This document shows positions 26,128 to 36,318 of a stretch of 64,000 nucleotides of DNA, in pieces; the first letter of the stretch is position 1; every line of letters starts with the position of its first letter. Made by a program: the position numbers and the translations under genes. The notes under the pieces are model-generated. The model was not told the origin of the DNA and did no database searches. It saw only the letters and a program-made list of their open reading frames with translations. This DNA comes from Chitinophaga arvensicola (GTDB taxonomy: Bacteria; Bacteroidota; Bacteroidia; Chitinophagales; Chitinophagaceae): positions 62,001 through 126,000 of the forward strand of contig NZ_FOJG01000003.1 in assembly GCF_900110835.1 (NCBI RefSeq), given 5' to 3'.

Positions 26128-28733
26128 GGTTGTGTGATTGGTACAATGTTCCAGCCGCTGAGCGATATAACTGCTTTCTGCTGCTGCAGAGCTTTCGTAT
26201 GTACATACCCGTTAATAGTAATGGTTTCCCCGGGCAGCATGGTAAAGTCGTTGTCTTCCCAGAACACCGGCACTATTGTTTCGCCATTTGCGCCGCGTAT
26301 ATCCAGGTGTACCATAAAGGCCAGCCCGGTGCCGGGATGACGGAGCGTTATCTTTGCAAAGGTGGTATCACCCTGACGGGTAAACGCCGATTGCATCTCC
26401 AGTTTTACCGGGGGCAATTGCTGCAGCGCCGTCAGATCGGCGAACGCAGTTTGCGGTGTCACGTACCAGTTGGTTTTGGCGGTATCCAGTTCATCCTGTT
26501 TATTCGAGAGTACATAAAAATTGCGGCTCACTGCTTTGCCGTTATCTTCCAGTTGCAGATCGAGGTACCAGGTATTGCCAGGAGGCGTTACCGGAAGCGC
26601 CGGCAGTTGTAATGCCTTCTGAGGCTGCACGCTATGCAGCAGTGTATCTGCTTTATAAACGGATTGCAGGGCAATATTGAGTACCTGGATACGGGCTTTT
26701 AACGGGGCGCTGGCGGCAGCGGTGTTGTTGATCACGTCTACTCCCCTGCGGCCATAGTTCCAGGAAATATGCAGCGGTTCGCCGGCTTTACGTGCGCCAT
26801 AGAAAGCGCCGGTGGGCAACAGGTAGTAATCGTACAACTGCCACCAGAGTTTGGGCCAGGAAGCGTTGTACATCCATTGAATGATTCCGGTAGCAGCAGG
26901 ACGGTTAGCCGTGAATGCTTCCAGCATGGCGCGCATACCTTCGTAGTTAAGGTATTGTGCTTTGCGGATGTAATCGTCGAGGCTAACGGCTTTACCTAAA
27001 CGCTTTTCCATGGCATTGTTGTAGTAGTCGAGGTTATGAAACTCTCCTCTTGCGGCGTGGTACATCCAGGCGTTGGAGATGGGCCACAGGGAATCTTCCG
27101 GGATCATTTTACGGAGACTTTCCAGCAACGGCACTTGTGGGCCGGGGCCTGTTTCGGTATTAAAACCAAAGGCGCCGCCGTTTTTATCATCTATGTACCA
27201 GTAGTCGGGGGGAACATAATCGTAGGGGCCGCGCATTTTCACGCCGGCAGGTCCGCTGACACTGCTGGTGTTATCGTGTGCGGAACTGAGTGAAGGCCGG
27301 GAAGGGTCGTATTCCCGCAGTATAGCAAGGTATTGCTGTTCCAGGGCTGGGCGGGGCAGTTTATCGCTGCCATATACCCATACAAAAATGGAAGGGTGAT
27401 TACGCAGCCAGGTGATCTGATCTTTGAGCGATTGGGCGGCAATGAATTGTTGTTCCGGCGAAACGATGCCACCAAATTCATCTGCGGCTTTGCCCATATA
27501 GTTATCCCATTCCCATTGTGCGCTCCATCCTACCATGATGAAAATGCCTTTCTCATCGCAGAGATCGTAGAGGTGCTGGTTGTTGCCCCAGAAGCCTTCC
27601 ATGCGGATGGTGTTGAGGTTCATCTGAACGGCGTAGTCGATCCCGGCGCGTTCGTAATCCGGTGTGGCATTGAGCAGCATGGGATCTGTCCAGCCGCCGC
27701 CACGTATCAGTAGTTTCTTTCCATTGAGAAGATAACCCCGGTGGCCGGCTTCGTTGATATAGTCGGATACCTGGCGGATACCGAAGCGGACATTCCGTGT
27801 ATCCGTTACCGTATTACCTGTTTTAAATTGCAGTGCCAGGTCGTATAATTCCGGTTTGCCCAGATCGCGTGTCCACCACAGGCGGGGATTACTGATCTGC
27901 AGTGCCGGGTAGGCGCCGGGGCTGAACGTAACCGTGCGGCTGCTGTTGGGCGATAGCGTTACCTGTTGTGAGAAACGGATATTCCCGGTGATGGTACCTT
28001 CGAGAGTACCGGTAACGGGTACACTGCTTTCATTACGGAGGATCGTACTCACGGTAACGGCCGCACGTTTTAATGTGGCAGTATCGACAGTTGTTTGTAC
28101 AAATGGCTGAGAAATGGCCACCGGTCCGCTGAGGAGCAGTTGCACATCGCGCCAGATACCCATGTTTCTATCCGGTGGCGCGGGATTCCAGTCTACAAAC
28201 CCGAGGGTAGGATCACCTTTATCAGGGGCGGTTATTTTCAGGGCGAGCACGTTTTTGCCGGGATGTACCAGTTTGCTGATATCGAGTTCAAATCTCCGGA
28301 AACCACCTCTGACAGTATCGGGGGCTACTTCTGTGCCATTTACCCAGATGGATGCCCGGTAATTGATGCCATTGAAAAGCAGCTTTGCTACCTGCCCGTT
28401 TTTCATAGGCGGCAGTTCAAAGCTGGTGCGGTGCCACCAGGGATGTTTAAAGGGTTCGGTGGAGATCTTCTCCATGTTGTTATGGAAGAAGATATCCTTG
28501 TAAACCCCATCTTCCACCAGGGACGCCATCACGGTACCAGGTACTTTGGCGGGATACCATTGCTGCGGGGCATACTGTGCAGTGGCAATTACTTTTCCTT
28601 CTTCCTGTACGAGTGCTGCTGACTGTATCTGCCAGTTTTTGTCCAGTGGTTGCTGTGCCGTTATCCACTTCTGTTGCGCCTTCACGGGCAAAGCAAGGCC
28701 CATTAACAACGACAGATAAAAGCCGTGTTTCAT
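26124..28733 (-). CDS. Glycoside hydrolase family 2, exo-beta-glucosaminidase-like
   Basis: 869 residues with a signal peptide (YLSLLMGLALPVKAQ). A sugar-binding jelly roll (about 45-200, FRRFELDISKLVHPGKNVLAL), an Ig-like domain, the (beta/alpha)8 catalytic domain and C-terminal beta domains follow. The catalytic region has YGSDKLPRPALEQ, where exo-beta-D-glucosaminidases of the CsxA type have the acid Asp in a GSD motif. GFNTETGPGPQVP carries the putative nucleophile Glu. This subgroup removes glucosamine from chitosan oligomers; beta-mannosidase-like activity is the main alternative. Coupled to the sugar transporter and placed beside a SusCD pair. Confidence 0.85.
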   Translation of the reverse strand: MKHGFYLSLLMGLALPVKAQQKWITAQQPLDKNWQIQSAALVQEEGKVIATAQYAPQQWYPAKVPGTVMASLVEDGVYKDIFFHNNMEKISTEPFKHPWWHRTSFELPPMKNGQVAKLLFNGINYRASIWVNGTEVAPDTVRGGFRRFELDISKLVHPGKNVLALKITAPDKGDPTLGFVDWNPAPPDRNMGIWRDVQLLLSGPVAISQPFVQTTVDTATLKRAAVTVSTILRNESSVPVTGTLEGTITGNIRFSQQVTLSPNSSRTVTFSPGAYPALQISNPRLWWTRDLGKPELYDLALQFKTGNTVTDTRNVRFGIRQVSDYINEAGHRGYLLNGKKLLIRGGGWTDPMLLNATPDYERAGIDYAVQMNLNTIRMEGFWGNNQHLYDLCDEKGIFIMVGWSAQWEWDNYMGKAADEFGGIVSPEQQFIAAQSLKDQITWLRNHPSIFVWVYGSDKLPRPALEQQYLAILREYDPSRPSLSSAHDNTSSVSGPAGVKMRGPYDYVPPDYWYIDDKNGGAFGFNTETGPGPQVPLLESLRKMIPEDSLWPISNAWMYHAARGEFHNLDYYNNAMEKRLGKAVSLDDYIRKAQYLNYEGMRAMLEAFTANRPAATGIIQWMYNASWPKLWWQLYDYYLLPTGAFYGARKAGEPLHISWNYGRRGVDVINNTAAASAPLKARIQVLNIALQSVYKADTLLHSVQPQKALQLPALPVTPPGNTWYLDLQLEDNGKAVSRNFYVLSNKQDELDTAKTNWYVTPQTAFADLTALQQLPPVKLEMQSAFTRQGDTTFAKITLRHPGTGLAFMVHLDIRGANGETIVPVFWEDNDFTMLPGETITINGYVHTKALQQQKAVISLSGWNIVPITQP

Positions 28734-28784
28734 GTGATGGTAATTTTATGATGAATAAGATGTTGGTGTGTGAAGAGGAAAAAT

Positions 28785-28836
28785 AATGCAGAAGATTATC
28801 CTGGTTAGCGGTTGGTGCGCCAGGATAATCCTCTTC
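28785..28836 (-). terminator. Intrinsic terminator between SusD and GH2
   Basis: On the minus strand GAAGAGGATTATCCTGG pairs with CCAGGATAATCTTC (the 5' arm has a short bulge) around a 15-base loop and is followed by GCATTATTTTT. It follows the SusD stop and separates the SusCD transcript from the downstream GH2-transporter pair. Confidence 0.8.
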
Positions 28837-28853
28837 ATCATAAGCCCGGATTC

Positions 28854-30668
28854 TTAATAACCGGTATTCTGTTTCAATGTGGGTGCGCCGCTTTTCACGC
28901 TCAGATCTACTTGTCTTTGCGGAATCGGGAAGCGTACATTTTTGGCAGCGAAGCTACCCGTAGCCACATCGGTGGTAATTGTTTTTTCGTAGTTGAAGTA
29001 GCGGGTCAGTTCCGTTTGTGCGATACCCCAGCGAACGAGATCGAAGAAGCGGTGGCCTTCCATTGCCAGTTCCAGTTTGCGTTCGAACTGGATCGCTTTG
29101 ATGGCCCATGCTTTTCCTTTGGCGGCGAAGGTACCGGCAGGATACTCACTCACGTGGTAATTGGCAGCAGGTGTGTTGGTATAACCCGCCATCGGATGAT
29201 CCGGATCGATATAGGTTTTCACCCAGCCTACAGGATCGGCGGCACGGGCGCGTACCATATTTACATATTTCTCAGCGAGATTCGGATCACCGGCCTGTTC
29301 CTGGCATTCGGCGGCCATGAGCAGTACATCGGAGAAGCGGATCAGTACATAATTGATCGCATTACCGGGCGCCCAGCCATTTCCATCATAGTATTTATCC
29401 TGGGTAGCCTGCATGTATACGTTTTTGAGTGCAGCATACGGGCCGGCAGATTGCTGGTCACGTACCCAGTCCATACCAGGGTGATTGCCCCAGTCCAGGA
29501 AAGGAATACCGCGACGGCCAACGGTCCAGTCGAGCCGTGGATCCAGGTTTCCGTCATCCGGTGTAAAGTCGTCGCTGCTGGCGATGCCCATATCATTTTT
29601 AACAGGGTGGCTGTTAAAATCATCGATATATGGCAGTCCATCGTCGTCTGTGCGGAAGGAATTTACCAGGTCCTGTGTAGGCTGATAAAAGCCGCAGCAG
29701 CTGAAAGGTCCGTTGTACGGGTAGTTCAGCATTTCGCCCTGGTTAGCGTTGCCGGTACCACCGGAGCCGTCGTTGGCGCTGTATTGTATAGAGAAAACGG
29801 CTTCGCTGTTATTTTCGGTAAAGGCATCGAAGTTATCGTGGAACTTCGGGCGCAGTTCAAACGCGGTTCCTTTGGCGGTTACACCGTGTGCGATCACATC
29901 TTCAAAGATGGGCATGGCTTCGCCGTATTTCTTTTCATACAGGAGTGTTTTAGCGAGATAGGCTTTGGCGGCCCAGCTGTTAGCGCGACCAATCACATCC
30001 TGGATTTCATTGAGATGTTCGGCAGCGAATTTAAAATCGGCTTCGATCATCGGCCATACATCTTTGTCGTTGGGTATTTTATATTCATCCACATTCAGCT
30101 TGCTGTAGCTGTTGGAATTTTCGTCTACCCAGGGCACATTATCAAACATCTTTTTCAGGTCTGAATAATAATGACCGCGCAGGAAGCGTGCTTCCGCAGC
30201 GGCTTCATCTTTCTCTGCGGCGGTCATGTCGGTGACGTTCGTCAATATATGTAGGACAAAATTACAGCGGCGGATACCTTCATAATCAACGCGCCATTTA
30301 TCGTTAAAGAAGCCGTTGGTGGCGTTGCCGATGAAGGTGCCGATCTGCAGAATGGCGGCGGCATCGCCGGGATCGCTGCCTTTGTGGGCATCTCCACCGC
30401 AGATGCTGCCATAGATCCAGTTATCGGGTGATACGGCGTAGCCGCTACCTCCCGAAAGATTGACCATATCGCCGTCTTTAAAATCCTGTCCGTCGAGTGC
30501 GCCATAGGCGCCTACGAGCAGTGTGGCCACTCCTTTTTTATTGGTAAGCGAAGACTCTTCCAGGGAAGATTGCGGGGTGCGTTCGAGGAAACTCTTACTA
30601 CAACCGGTGATAAAGGGAGTTGCAATAGCCGCACTCAATAGTATATGATAAAATGATTTTGATTTCAT
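28854..30668 (-). CDS. SusD/RagB family outer-membrane glycan-binding lipoprotein
   Basis: 604 residues. The lipoprotein signal ends in TPFITGCSKSFLERTPQSS, with the lipobox Cys around residue 23. The SusD fold is indicated by ATLLVGAYGALDG, YEGIRRCNFVLHIL, AEARFLRGHYYSDL (the TPR-like core) and the C-terminal AIQFERKLELAMEGHRFFDLVRWG. It forms the lid of the SusC channel and captures oligosaccharides at the cell surface. It follows SusC by 27 bases and is closed by a terminator. Confidence 0.95.
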   Translation of the reverse strand: MKSKSFYHILLSAAIATPFITGCSKSFLERTPQSSLEESSLTNKKGVATLLVGAYGALDGQDFKDGDMVNLSGGSGYAVSPDNWIYGSICGGDAHKGSDPGDAAAILQIGTFIGNATNGFFNDKWRVDYEGIRRCNFVLHILTNVTDMTAAEKDEAAAEARFLRGHYYSDLKKMFDNVPWVDENSNSYSKLNVDEYKIPNDKDVWPMIEADFKFAAEHLNEIQDVIGRANSWAAKAYLAKTLLYEKKYGEAMPIFEDVIAHGVTAKGTAFELRPKFHDNFDAFTENNSEAVFSIQYSANDGSGGTGNANQGEMLNYPYNGPFSCCGFYQPTQDLVNSFRTDDDGLPYIDDFNSHPVKNDMGIASSDDFTPDDGNLDPRLDWTVGRRGIPFLDWGNHPGMDWVRDQQSAGPYAALKNVYMQATQDKYYDGNGWAPGNAINYVLIRFSDVLLMAAECQEQAGDPNLAEKYVNMVRARAADPVGWVKTYIDPDHPMAGYTNTPAANYHVSEYPAGTFAAKGKAWAIKAIQFERKLELAMEGHRFFDLVRWGIAQTELTRYFNYEKTITTDVATGSFAAKNVRFPIPQRQVDLSVKSGAPTLKQNTGY

Positions 30669-30695
30669 GATCCTACTTTTTTAAATGAGCAATTG

Positions 30696-33600
30696 TTAGA
30701 AACCCAGGTTCAATCCGATGAGGAACTGGCGTTGGTTCGGATAGGCGCCTTCGTCTACCCCAAAGTCGGTGATATTGGAGCCGCCGATTTCAGGATCCAG
30801 GCCAGAGTATTTGGTGATAGTAAATAAGTTAGCCGCCTGGATGTAAATGCGCAGTTTTTCGATGTGTGCTTTTGACACCAGTTTCGTAGGCAGCGTATAT
30901 CCAAGCTGTATGTTCTTTGCCCGCAGGTAGGCGCCGTTTTCCACCATGTAAGAGTTAGGAACGCCCTGGGTACTGGTAGAACCGTTTACTTCCTGGATAG
31001 GAGCTGTTGCGTTGTGGTGATCTGGTCTCCAGGAATCATAGAGGGCGGTTTTACTTTTGGCGCTTTCAAATGATGGATAGAAATCTCTCCACCAGCGAAC
31101 GTTGTTCCAGATCTGGTTGCCATGGGTACCAAAGAGGAAGATGCTGAAATCAAATCCTTTGTAGGCGAGGCCCAGGTTGATACCGTAGGAGAAGTCGGGA
31201 TTAGGATTGCCCAGGAAAGTACGGTCGTCGGGTGTGATGATACCGTCGCCATTTACGTCCTGGTAGCGGAAGCGTCCCAGCCCTTCGCCTTCCTGGTAGG
31301 TGGCATCGGGTGTGTTGGTAGCTTTCTGTGCCTGTTTATCTGCGGCGGTAATTTCTGCCTGGTCGTTCCAGAAGCCGATCACTTTATATCCGAAGAAAGA
31401 GGATACGGGTTGTCCTACAGCATTGCGGATAATGTTGCTACCATCGAAGCGGCGACCGTCGCTATCGAAGTAGTCTACGCCATCTGCTATTTTAACGATC
31501 TTGTTTTTGTAGGTAGTGAGGGTACCGGTAACGTTGAGTTGCAGATCTTTTGTAATATTCTTGTGCCAGCCGACGGAGAAGTCGAACCCTTCATTTTTCA
31601 TGCGGGCGATATTCACGAAAGGCTGTGCGCCGGTACCTGCAAGGCCGGGTAATTCCGGATTGTACAAGAGATCTTTGATGTCTTTGCGATAGTAATCGGC
31701 GGAGAAATCGAGTTCACCGTTGAACAGGCTTGCATCGATACCGAAGTTCGCGTTTACATCGCTTTCCCATTTCGCATCGGGGTTACCGATCTGCATGCCT
31801 GCAAATCCGGCGGTGAGGCCGTTATTCACGCCAGCGAGATCGTAGTAGGAAGAGTTGCGGTTACCGCCATAGAGGAAGTAGCCGTTGTTGACGCCGAGGT
31901 TCAGCTGATTACCCATGATACCCCAGCCTCCGCGTATTTTCAGTTCTGTAATCCAGGTAACGGATTTCATGAATTCTTCCTGGGAGATACGCCAGCCTGC
32001 GGTGATGGCAGGGAAAGTACCGTAGTGGTTATTCACGAATTTGGAAGAACCATCGCGGCGAACCGTGGCGCTCAGGAGATACCGGTCGGCGAAGGAGTAG
32101 TCGATGCGACCGAGGATCGAGAACAGTCCTTCTGATTCGCGGTTACTGTAGTTCGTTTGTGTACCCGTACCGGTGCTCAGATCCGGGAAATATTCATCGA
32201 AGGTAAAGTAGTCTTTCGTAGTACCGCCTACTGCGCGGCTGCGGGCATCGAATGATTCCGTACCGGCAATAATTTTCAGGTCATGTTTATTATTGAAGGT
32301 CTGGTGATACGTGAGTGTATTGGTCCAGGTCCAGCTGTGGGCGTTGGTAGATCCTTCTGTGTAGGAGTTGCTGGTGGCGTTCTCCTTATTTTCATATTGC
32401 GGGAAGGTGAAGGAATGCGACCAGCCGGAAGATACTTCACCGCCGAAGCTGGTGCGGAAGGTGAGGTATTTGAGGAAGTCTACTTCACCGTACACGTTAC
32501 CAAACAGCCGGGTGTTGAGGCCTTTGTTGTTGCGGGTGCGGTATTGCATCGCTACCGGGTTAAAGGCGTCTCCCAGTGCATCGCCTGCGGAACCTGCGAA
32601 ATTTCCTTTGATATCATATACCGGGATGATGCTTTGTTCGCGCATAGCATGACCGATAGCAGCATCGGAGGTATTGATATCAACAGAGGGATTTTCAGAC
32701 ATAGAGAAAGCGAGGTTCTCTCCTACCCGGATGCCCGGTGTAATATTGTATTGGGTATTGGACCTGACGGTATATCTTCTCAGGTAAGTATTCATCAACG
32801 TACCTTGTTGATTGAAATAATTCAGGGAGAAGAGATAGTTTCCTTTATCGCCGCCACCGCTCACGGCCACGTTGTGGCTGGTGATAGGCGCCGGGCGGAA
32901 TATTTCCCGGTACCAGTTGGTACCTGCTTTATTGGCTCTTGAAATCTGGTAGAAGCTGTTATAGTCGTTCAGATCCGTGTAGTTCGGATTCACATAATAT
33001 TTGGAGGGATCTACTGCGGGATCGCCTTCCATTTTTCCGGAGGGCAGGATATAATCCGGGATCACGGGTGTAGCGCCTTTACCGTATTGGTCGGTGCCGG
33101 GATCGAGGCCGGAGTTTTTATAGGCGAGCCATCTGAGGTCGGCCTGTTCCTGTGGGTTGAGGGTATTCCATACATTTCCATTTTTGGGGTATTGGCGGCC
33201 ATAGTAGCCATCGTAGGATACTTTTACCTTACCGGAACCACGGCGGGTGGTGATGATGATGACACCGTTGGAAGCGCGGGAACCGTAGATAGAGGCAGCG
33301 CCGGCATCTTTCAATACCTGGAGACTGGCCACATCGTTGGGGTTCAGGTCAGCGATGTCGGTGGTGGGTACGCCATCCACTACATAGAGCGGGGAGTTGG
33401 AGCCAAAGGTATTAACGCCACGGATACGGATCTGAGGCGATTCACCCGGCTGACCGGAGCCGATGACGGTAACACCGGAGGCCTGGCCCTGTAACTGTTC
33501 TGTTACCTGTGCGGATGGTTGTCTTTTCAGGTTATCGATATTCACTACGGCCACAGAGCCGGTAAGGTCTTTCTTTTTCTGGGTGGTATAACCGGTAACT

Positions 33601-34250
33601 ACGATCTCATTGAGGGCACTGGAGCCTTCTTTGAGGGCAACGTTGATGAGTGATCTACCGCTAACGGGTATACGTTGTGTTTCATAACCGATAAAGGTAA
33701 TGTCGAGTTCATCACCGCTTTTACCGGGAGCGGAGATGGAATAGGAACCATCTGCATTGGTAACGGTACCGATATTGGTGCCGGCGATGCGAACGGTAAC
33801 GCCTCCTACGGGATTGCCTTTTTCGTCTCTGACTACGCCTTTAACAGGATGTTGCTGTTGCAGGGTACCGGGATCTGCGGGTGCGGGGGCGACAGTTTTT
33901 TCGGTCACCATATAAAAGTGTTCCCTTACTTTCTCATAGTGGAGGTTGAAGGGGTTGAGCGCCTTTCCGAGGGCTTCCTCGGGGGACTGGCAGCTGGCTA
34001 CCGACAGTTGTATTTTTTTGTTTTTTACCAGGGTGCTTTTGTAAGCGATAGATACACTGAAGCGTTCCTCGATCAGGTGTAATACTGTTTTCAGGGACGA
34101 TTCATCGGGTTGTGTGGTTCCCTCGCTGTTACCGGTTTCAGGGGGAATCTGCTGGTTATCGGTGGCAGCCAGTTCCTGTGCTGACACCGTTTGGGATAGG
34201 AAATACAGGGCCAATGCTTGCATCAGCAAAACACGTAAACCTTTTTTCAT
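30696..34250 (-). CDS. SusC/RagA family TonB-linked outer-membrane transporter with STN signalling domain
   Basis: 1184 residues. A signal peptide (to about 25) is followed by an STN domain (about 55-115, LIEERFSVSIAYKSTLVKNK), a carboxypeptidase-like CarbD repeat (VKGVVRDEKGNPVGGVTVRI), a plug domain with LNEIVVTGYTTQKKKDLTG and NPNDVASLQVLKDAGAASIYG, and the 22-strand beta barrel ending FLIGLNLGF. The STN domain marks transporters that signal to a FecR anti-sigma factor; the FecR and ECF sigma genes lie directly upstream. It imports oligosaccharides together with SusD. Confidence 0.96.
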   Translation of the reverse strand: MKKGLRVLLMQALALYFLSQTVSAQELAATDNQQIPPETGNSEGTTQPDESSLKTVLHLIEERFSVSIAYKSTLVKNKKIQLSVASCQSPEEALGKALNPFNLHYEKVREHFYMVTEKTVAPAPADPGTLQQQHPVKGVVRDEKGNPVGGVTVRIAGTNIGTVTNADGSYSISAPGKSGDELDITFIGYETQRIPVSGRSLINVALKEGSSALNEIVVTGYTTQKKKDLTGSVAVVNIDNLKRQPSAQVTEQLQGQASGVTVIGSGQPGESPQIRIRGVNTFGSNSPLYVVDGVPTTDIADLNPNDVASLQVLKDAGAASIYGSRASNGVIIITTRRGSGKVKVSYDGYYGRQYPKNGNVWNTLNPQEQADLRWLAYKNSGLDPGTDQYGKGATPVIPDYILPSGKMEGDPAVDPSKYYVNPNYTDLNDYNSFYQISRANKAGTNWYREIFRPAPITSHNVAVSGGGDKGNYLFSLNYFNQQGTLMNTYLRRYTVRSNTQYNITPGIRVGENLAFSMSENPSVDINTSDAAIGHAMREQSIIPVYDIKGNFAGSAGDALGDAFNPVAMQYRTRNNKGLNTRLFGNVYGEVDFLKYLTFRTSFGGEVSSGWSHSFTFPQYENKENATSNSYTEGSTNAHSWTWTNTLTYHQTFNNKHDLKIIAGTESFDARSRAVGGTTKDYFTFDEYFPDLSTGTGTQTNYSNRESEGLFSILGRIDYSFADRYLLSATVRRDGSSKFVNNHYGTFPAITAGWRISQEEFMKSVTWITELKIRGGWGIMGNQLNLGVNNGYFLYGGNRNSSYYDLAGVNNGLTAGFAGMQIGNPDAKWESDVNANFGIDASLFNGELDFSADYYRKDIKDLLYNPELPGLAGTGAQPFVNIARMKNEGFDFSVGWHKNITKDLQLNVTGTLTTYKNKIVKIADGVDYFDSDGRRFDGSNIIRNAVGQPVSSFFGYKVIGFWNDQAEITAADKQAQKATNTPDATYQEGEGLGRFRYQDVNGDGIITPDDRTFLGNPNPDFSYGINLGLAYKGFDFSIFLFGTHGNQIWNNVRWWRDFYPSFESAKSKTALYDSWRPDHHNATAPIQEVNGSTSTQGVPNSYMVENGAYLRAKNIQLGYTLPTKLVSKAHIEKLRIYIQAANLFTITKYSGLDPEIGGSNITDFGVDEGAYPNQRQFLIGLNLGF

Positions 34251-34301
34251 CTTACAGGTTTTAACGATTAAGAATAAGACACTATTATCGAGTGGCGATC
34301 T

Positions 34302-35342
34302 TTACGGCTTATGAATCCAGACTTCATCGCCTCTTTGGTTGAATTGCATACGGAAAACCTTTCCCAGCTGAGTCATCATAGTATCGGCGTTGTAAATGAT
34401 AGGCATTGAACCCGATACCTTATAGCTTAACAATTGTGTATCACGAACGATCAGTTTTTTACCAAACACCTGTTCCATGAAGACGGCGGCATCCGCCAGG
34501 GTAAAGTCGTTCATGGTAAGTCTGCCGGTGTGCCAGGAAGTGTAGTTGACGGCATCTACGCTTCTTTTGGCATAATCGCCATCCTGTTTATTATACCGGA
34601 GCATTTCCCCGGGTTGCAGGTAGAGTGCTGCGGCTTTGCCGTTGCCGGGTTCACCGATATTCAGCAGGATACTGCCCTGTTGCAGTACCACAACAATTTC
34701 TTTACCGGTGCTGTTCACATTGAACTGTGTGCCCAGTACTTCCACATCGAGGTGGTCGTAGGTATGAACGATAAATTTCTGTTGGGAAGCGGTATGCTTT
34801 ACATGAAAGAAAGCTTCCCCATCGAGCCATACTTCTCTTTGTCCGCTGCCGGTAACTGCATACAGCAGGCGGGAATCTGCGTTGAGTGTTACTTCCGAAC
34901 TGTCTGGCAGCAACAGTTTCCTGGTTTCGCCAAGACGGGTGAAAGTGCTGAGAATAGCGGGTTGCCGGCTACCTGTCTTCCACCACCACCATCCGCCGGT
35001 GAGGAGCATACCCAACATCACTGCGGCAGCATATCTCCAGATATTTATCTTTCGTACGGGGAGCGCAGGTGTTTCCACCGTTGCTTCCTCCTCCTCTTCC
35101 AGTCCATTCCATACGGCGTCCCAGAGTTGTTCCTTGTCGGTGGCCGACAGGGAATAATCGCGGAAGCGGATGCTTTGCACGAGTTGCCTGGCGTTGCTGA
35201 TGACGGGTTCCTTTTCCGGGTATTGACGAAGCCACGACTCCCAAAACACATTTCTCTGCTCCGGGTGTAAAACCCATTGTTGAAAATCCTCATCCATAGC
35301 AAACTCCCGGGCGGTGTATGATAAATAGTTACTGGCTGCCAA
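34302..35342 (-). CDS. FecR-type anti-sigma factor
   Basis: 346-residue single-pass inner-membrane protein: a cytoplasmic N-terminal region, a transmembrane helix near residues 105-120 (YAAAVMLGMLLTGGWWWW) and a periplasmic FecR domain (TRLGETRKLLLPDSSEVTLNADSRL, VWLDGEAFFHV, VLGTQFNVNS) with a C-terminal DUF4974 domain (MNDFTLADAAVFMEQVFGKKLIVRD). It receives the signal from the STN domain of the downstream SusC protein and holds or releases the ECF sigma factor. Followed by the SusC gene after 51 bases. Confidence 0.93.
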   Translation of the reverse strand: MAASNYLSYTAREFAMDEDFQQWVLHPEQRNVFWESWLRQYPEKEPVISNARQLVQSIRFRDYSLSATDKEQLWDAVWNGLEEEEEATVETPALPVRKINIWRYAAAVMLGMLLTGGWWWWKTGSRQPAILSTFTRLGETRKLLLPDSSEVTLNADSRLLYAVTGSGQREVWLDGEAFFHVKHTASQQKFIVHTYDHLDVEVLGTQFNVNSTGKEIVVVLQQGSILLNIGEPGNGKAAALYLQPGEMLRYNKQDGDYAKRSVDAVNYTSWHTGRLTMNDFTLADAAVFMEQVFGKKLIVRDTQLLSYKVSGSMPIIYNADTMMTQLGKVFRMQFNQRGDEVWIHKP

Positions 35343-35407
35343 GAGACGTGCTTTTACCTAAAGAGCAGGTAACGGGGAAAATCTCATCACTTTTTTAAAA
35401 TATTTTT

Positions 35408-36019
35408 TTATCTGCCTAAAAGCAGTAACAGGAGCGGCAGGGAGAGGTTCTTTTTGAGGATGCCGATGGCTTTGGAGATGGTATTATAAACGGAGTCGAC
35501 CTGCATAGACATGATATCGGCGACTTCATTATAATTGAGGTTCTGAAAGAAGCGGAGGTAGATGGCTTCCCGCTGGCGCCTGGACAGGTGGCTGAGGGCT
35601 TCCTGGAGGAGACGTTTCTGTTCTTCGAGGGTTTCGTGTTGTATGAGTTGATTTTCGAGGGGGAGGGTACATTCAAATTCGAAGGCATCCCAGGATTCGC
35701 GGTGCTGATAGCGGCGGTCTTTGCGCAGGGCGCGCAGCAGGCGTCTTCTCAGGCTGCTGATAAGGTAATAACGTACGTTCCCGATGTTGGTAGTCAGGTG
35801 TTCCCGGGAGATCCAGAGGTCCTGGAACAGGTCCTGGAGGCAATCTTTTACCCTTTCCTTATCCTGGCAGAAATGCATGCCATAATGAAAGAGGTCATCG
35901 ATGTGTGCATCGTATATTTCGGCGAAAGCGTGGCGGTCACCCTGTAGAAAGAGTCCCCAAAGTGAGGAATGGGAAGCCACCACTTGCAGCCCTGATCTGA
36001 AGGCTTTCCCTGTATTCAT
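35408..36019 (-). CDS. RNA polymerase ECF sigma factor
   Basis: 203 residues. Region 2 is visible as DRHAFAEIYDAHIDDLFHYG and DCLQDLFQDLWISREHL (core binding), region 4 as LSHLSRRQREAIYLRFFQNL and YNEVADIMSMQVDSVYNTISKAIGIL (helix-turn-helix for the -35 element). It is the Bacteroidota-type sigma paired with the FecR gene 65 bases downstream, and should direct transcription of the SusC-SusD operon in response to substrate passage through SusC. Confidence 0.93.
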   Translation of the reverse strand: MNTGKAFRSGLQVVASHSSLWGLFLQGDRHAFAEIYDAHIDDLFHYGMHFCQDKERVKDCLQDLFQDLWISREHLTTNIGNVRYYLISSLRRRLLRALRKDRRYQHRESWDAFEFECTLPLENQLIQHETLEEQKRLLQEALSHLSRRQREAIYLRFFQNLNYNEVADIMSMQVDSVYNTISKAIGILKKNLSLPLLLLLLGR

Positions 36020-36125
36020 ACTATTCTGGTTGATATACTAAAGCTTGTTAATTATTTTGACACTTGCAAATATATTTTGGCACCCGTTGTGCCATAGGGT
36101 GTATATATCATTAAAACTGAACTAT

Positions 36126-36293
36126 ATGAAACACCTCACTTATTTAATGCTGTCATGCCTGGTACTTTTACTCAGTAGTTGTGAAGTTATCGGCGGAATA
36201 TTCAAAGCGGGCGTTTGGACGGGAATACTTGCGGTAGCGGTGGTAGTGGGTTTGATTATTTTTCTTATCAGCCGGGGGGGAAAGCGTGGTTAG
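36126..36293 (+). CDS. Small lipoprotein with one transmembrane helix
   Basis: 55 residues from the ATG at 36126 (MKHLTYLMLSCLVLLLSSCEVIGG); an earlier in-frame ATG at 36045 is less likely because the lipoprotein signal begins here. LLLSSC is a lipobox. The mature part is IGGIFKAGVWTGILAVAVVVGLIIFLISRGGKRG, a glycine-containing membrane helix with a basic tail. Similar tiny proteins are frequent in Chitinophagaceae and have sometimes been mislabelled phosphatidate cytidylyltransferase; I see no catalytic domain. Function unknown. A terminator follows. Confidence 0.7.
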   Translation: MKHLTYLMLSCLVLLLSSCEVIGGIFKAGVWTGILAVAVVVGLIIFLISRGGKRG

Positions 36294-36318
36294 TGTAGGT
36301 TATACACGTATTTGAATA

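Noticed and set aside
28812..30164. 450-codon plus-strand open frame opposite the SusD gene
   Set aside because: It is the antisense shadow of a strongly supported SusD gene; its protein has no recognisable features.
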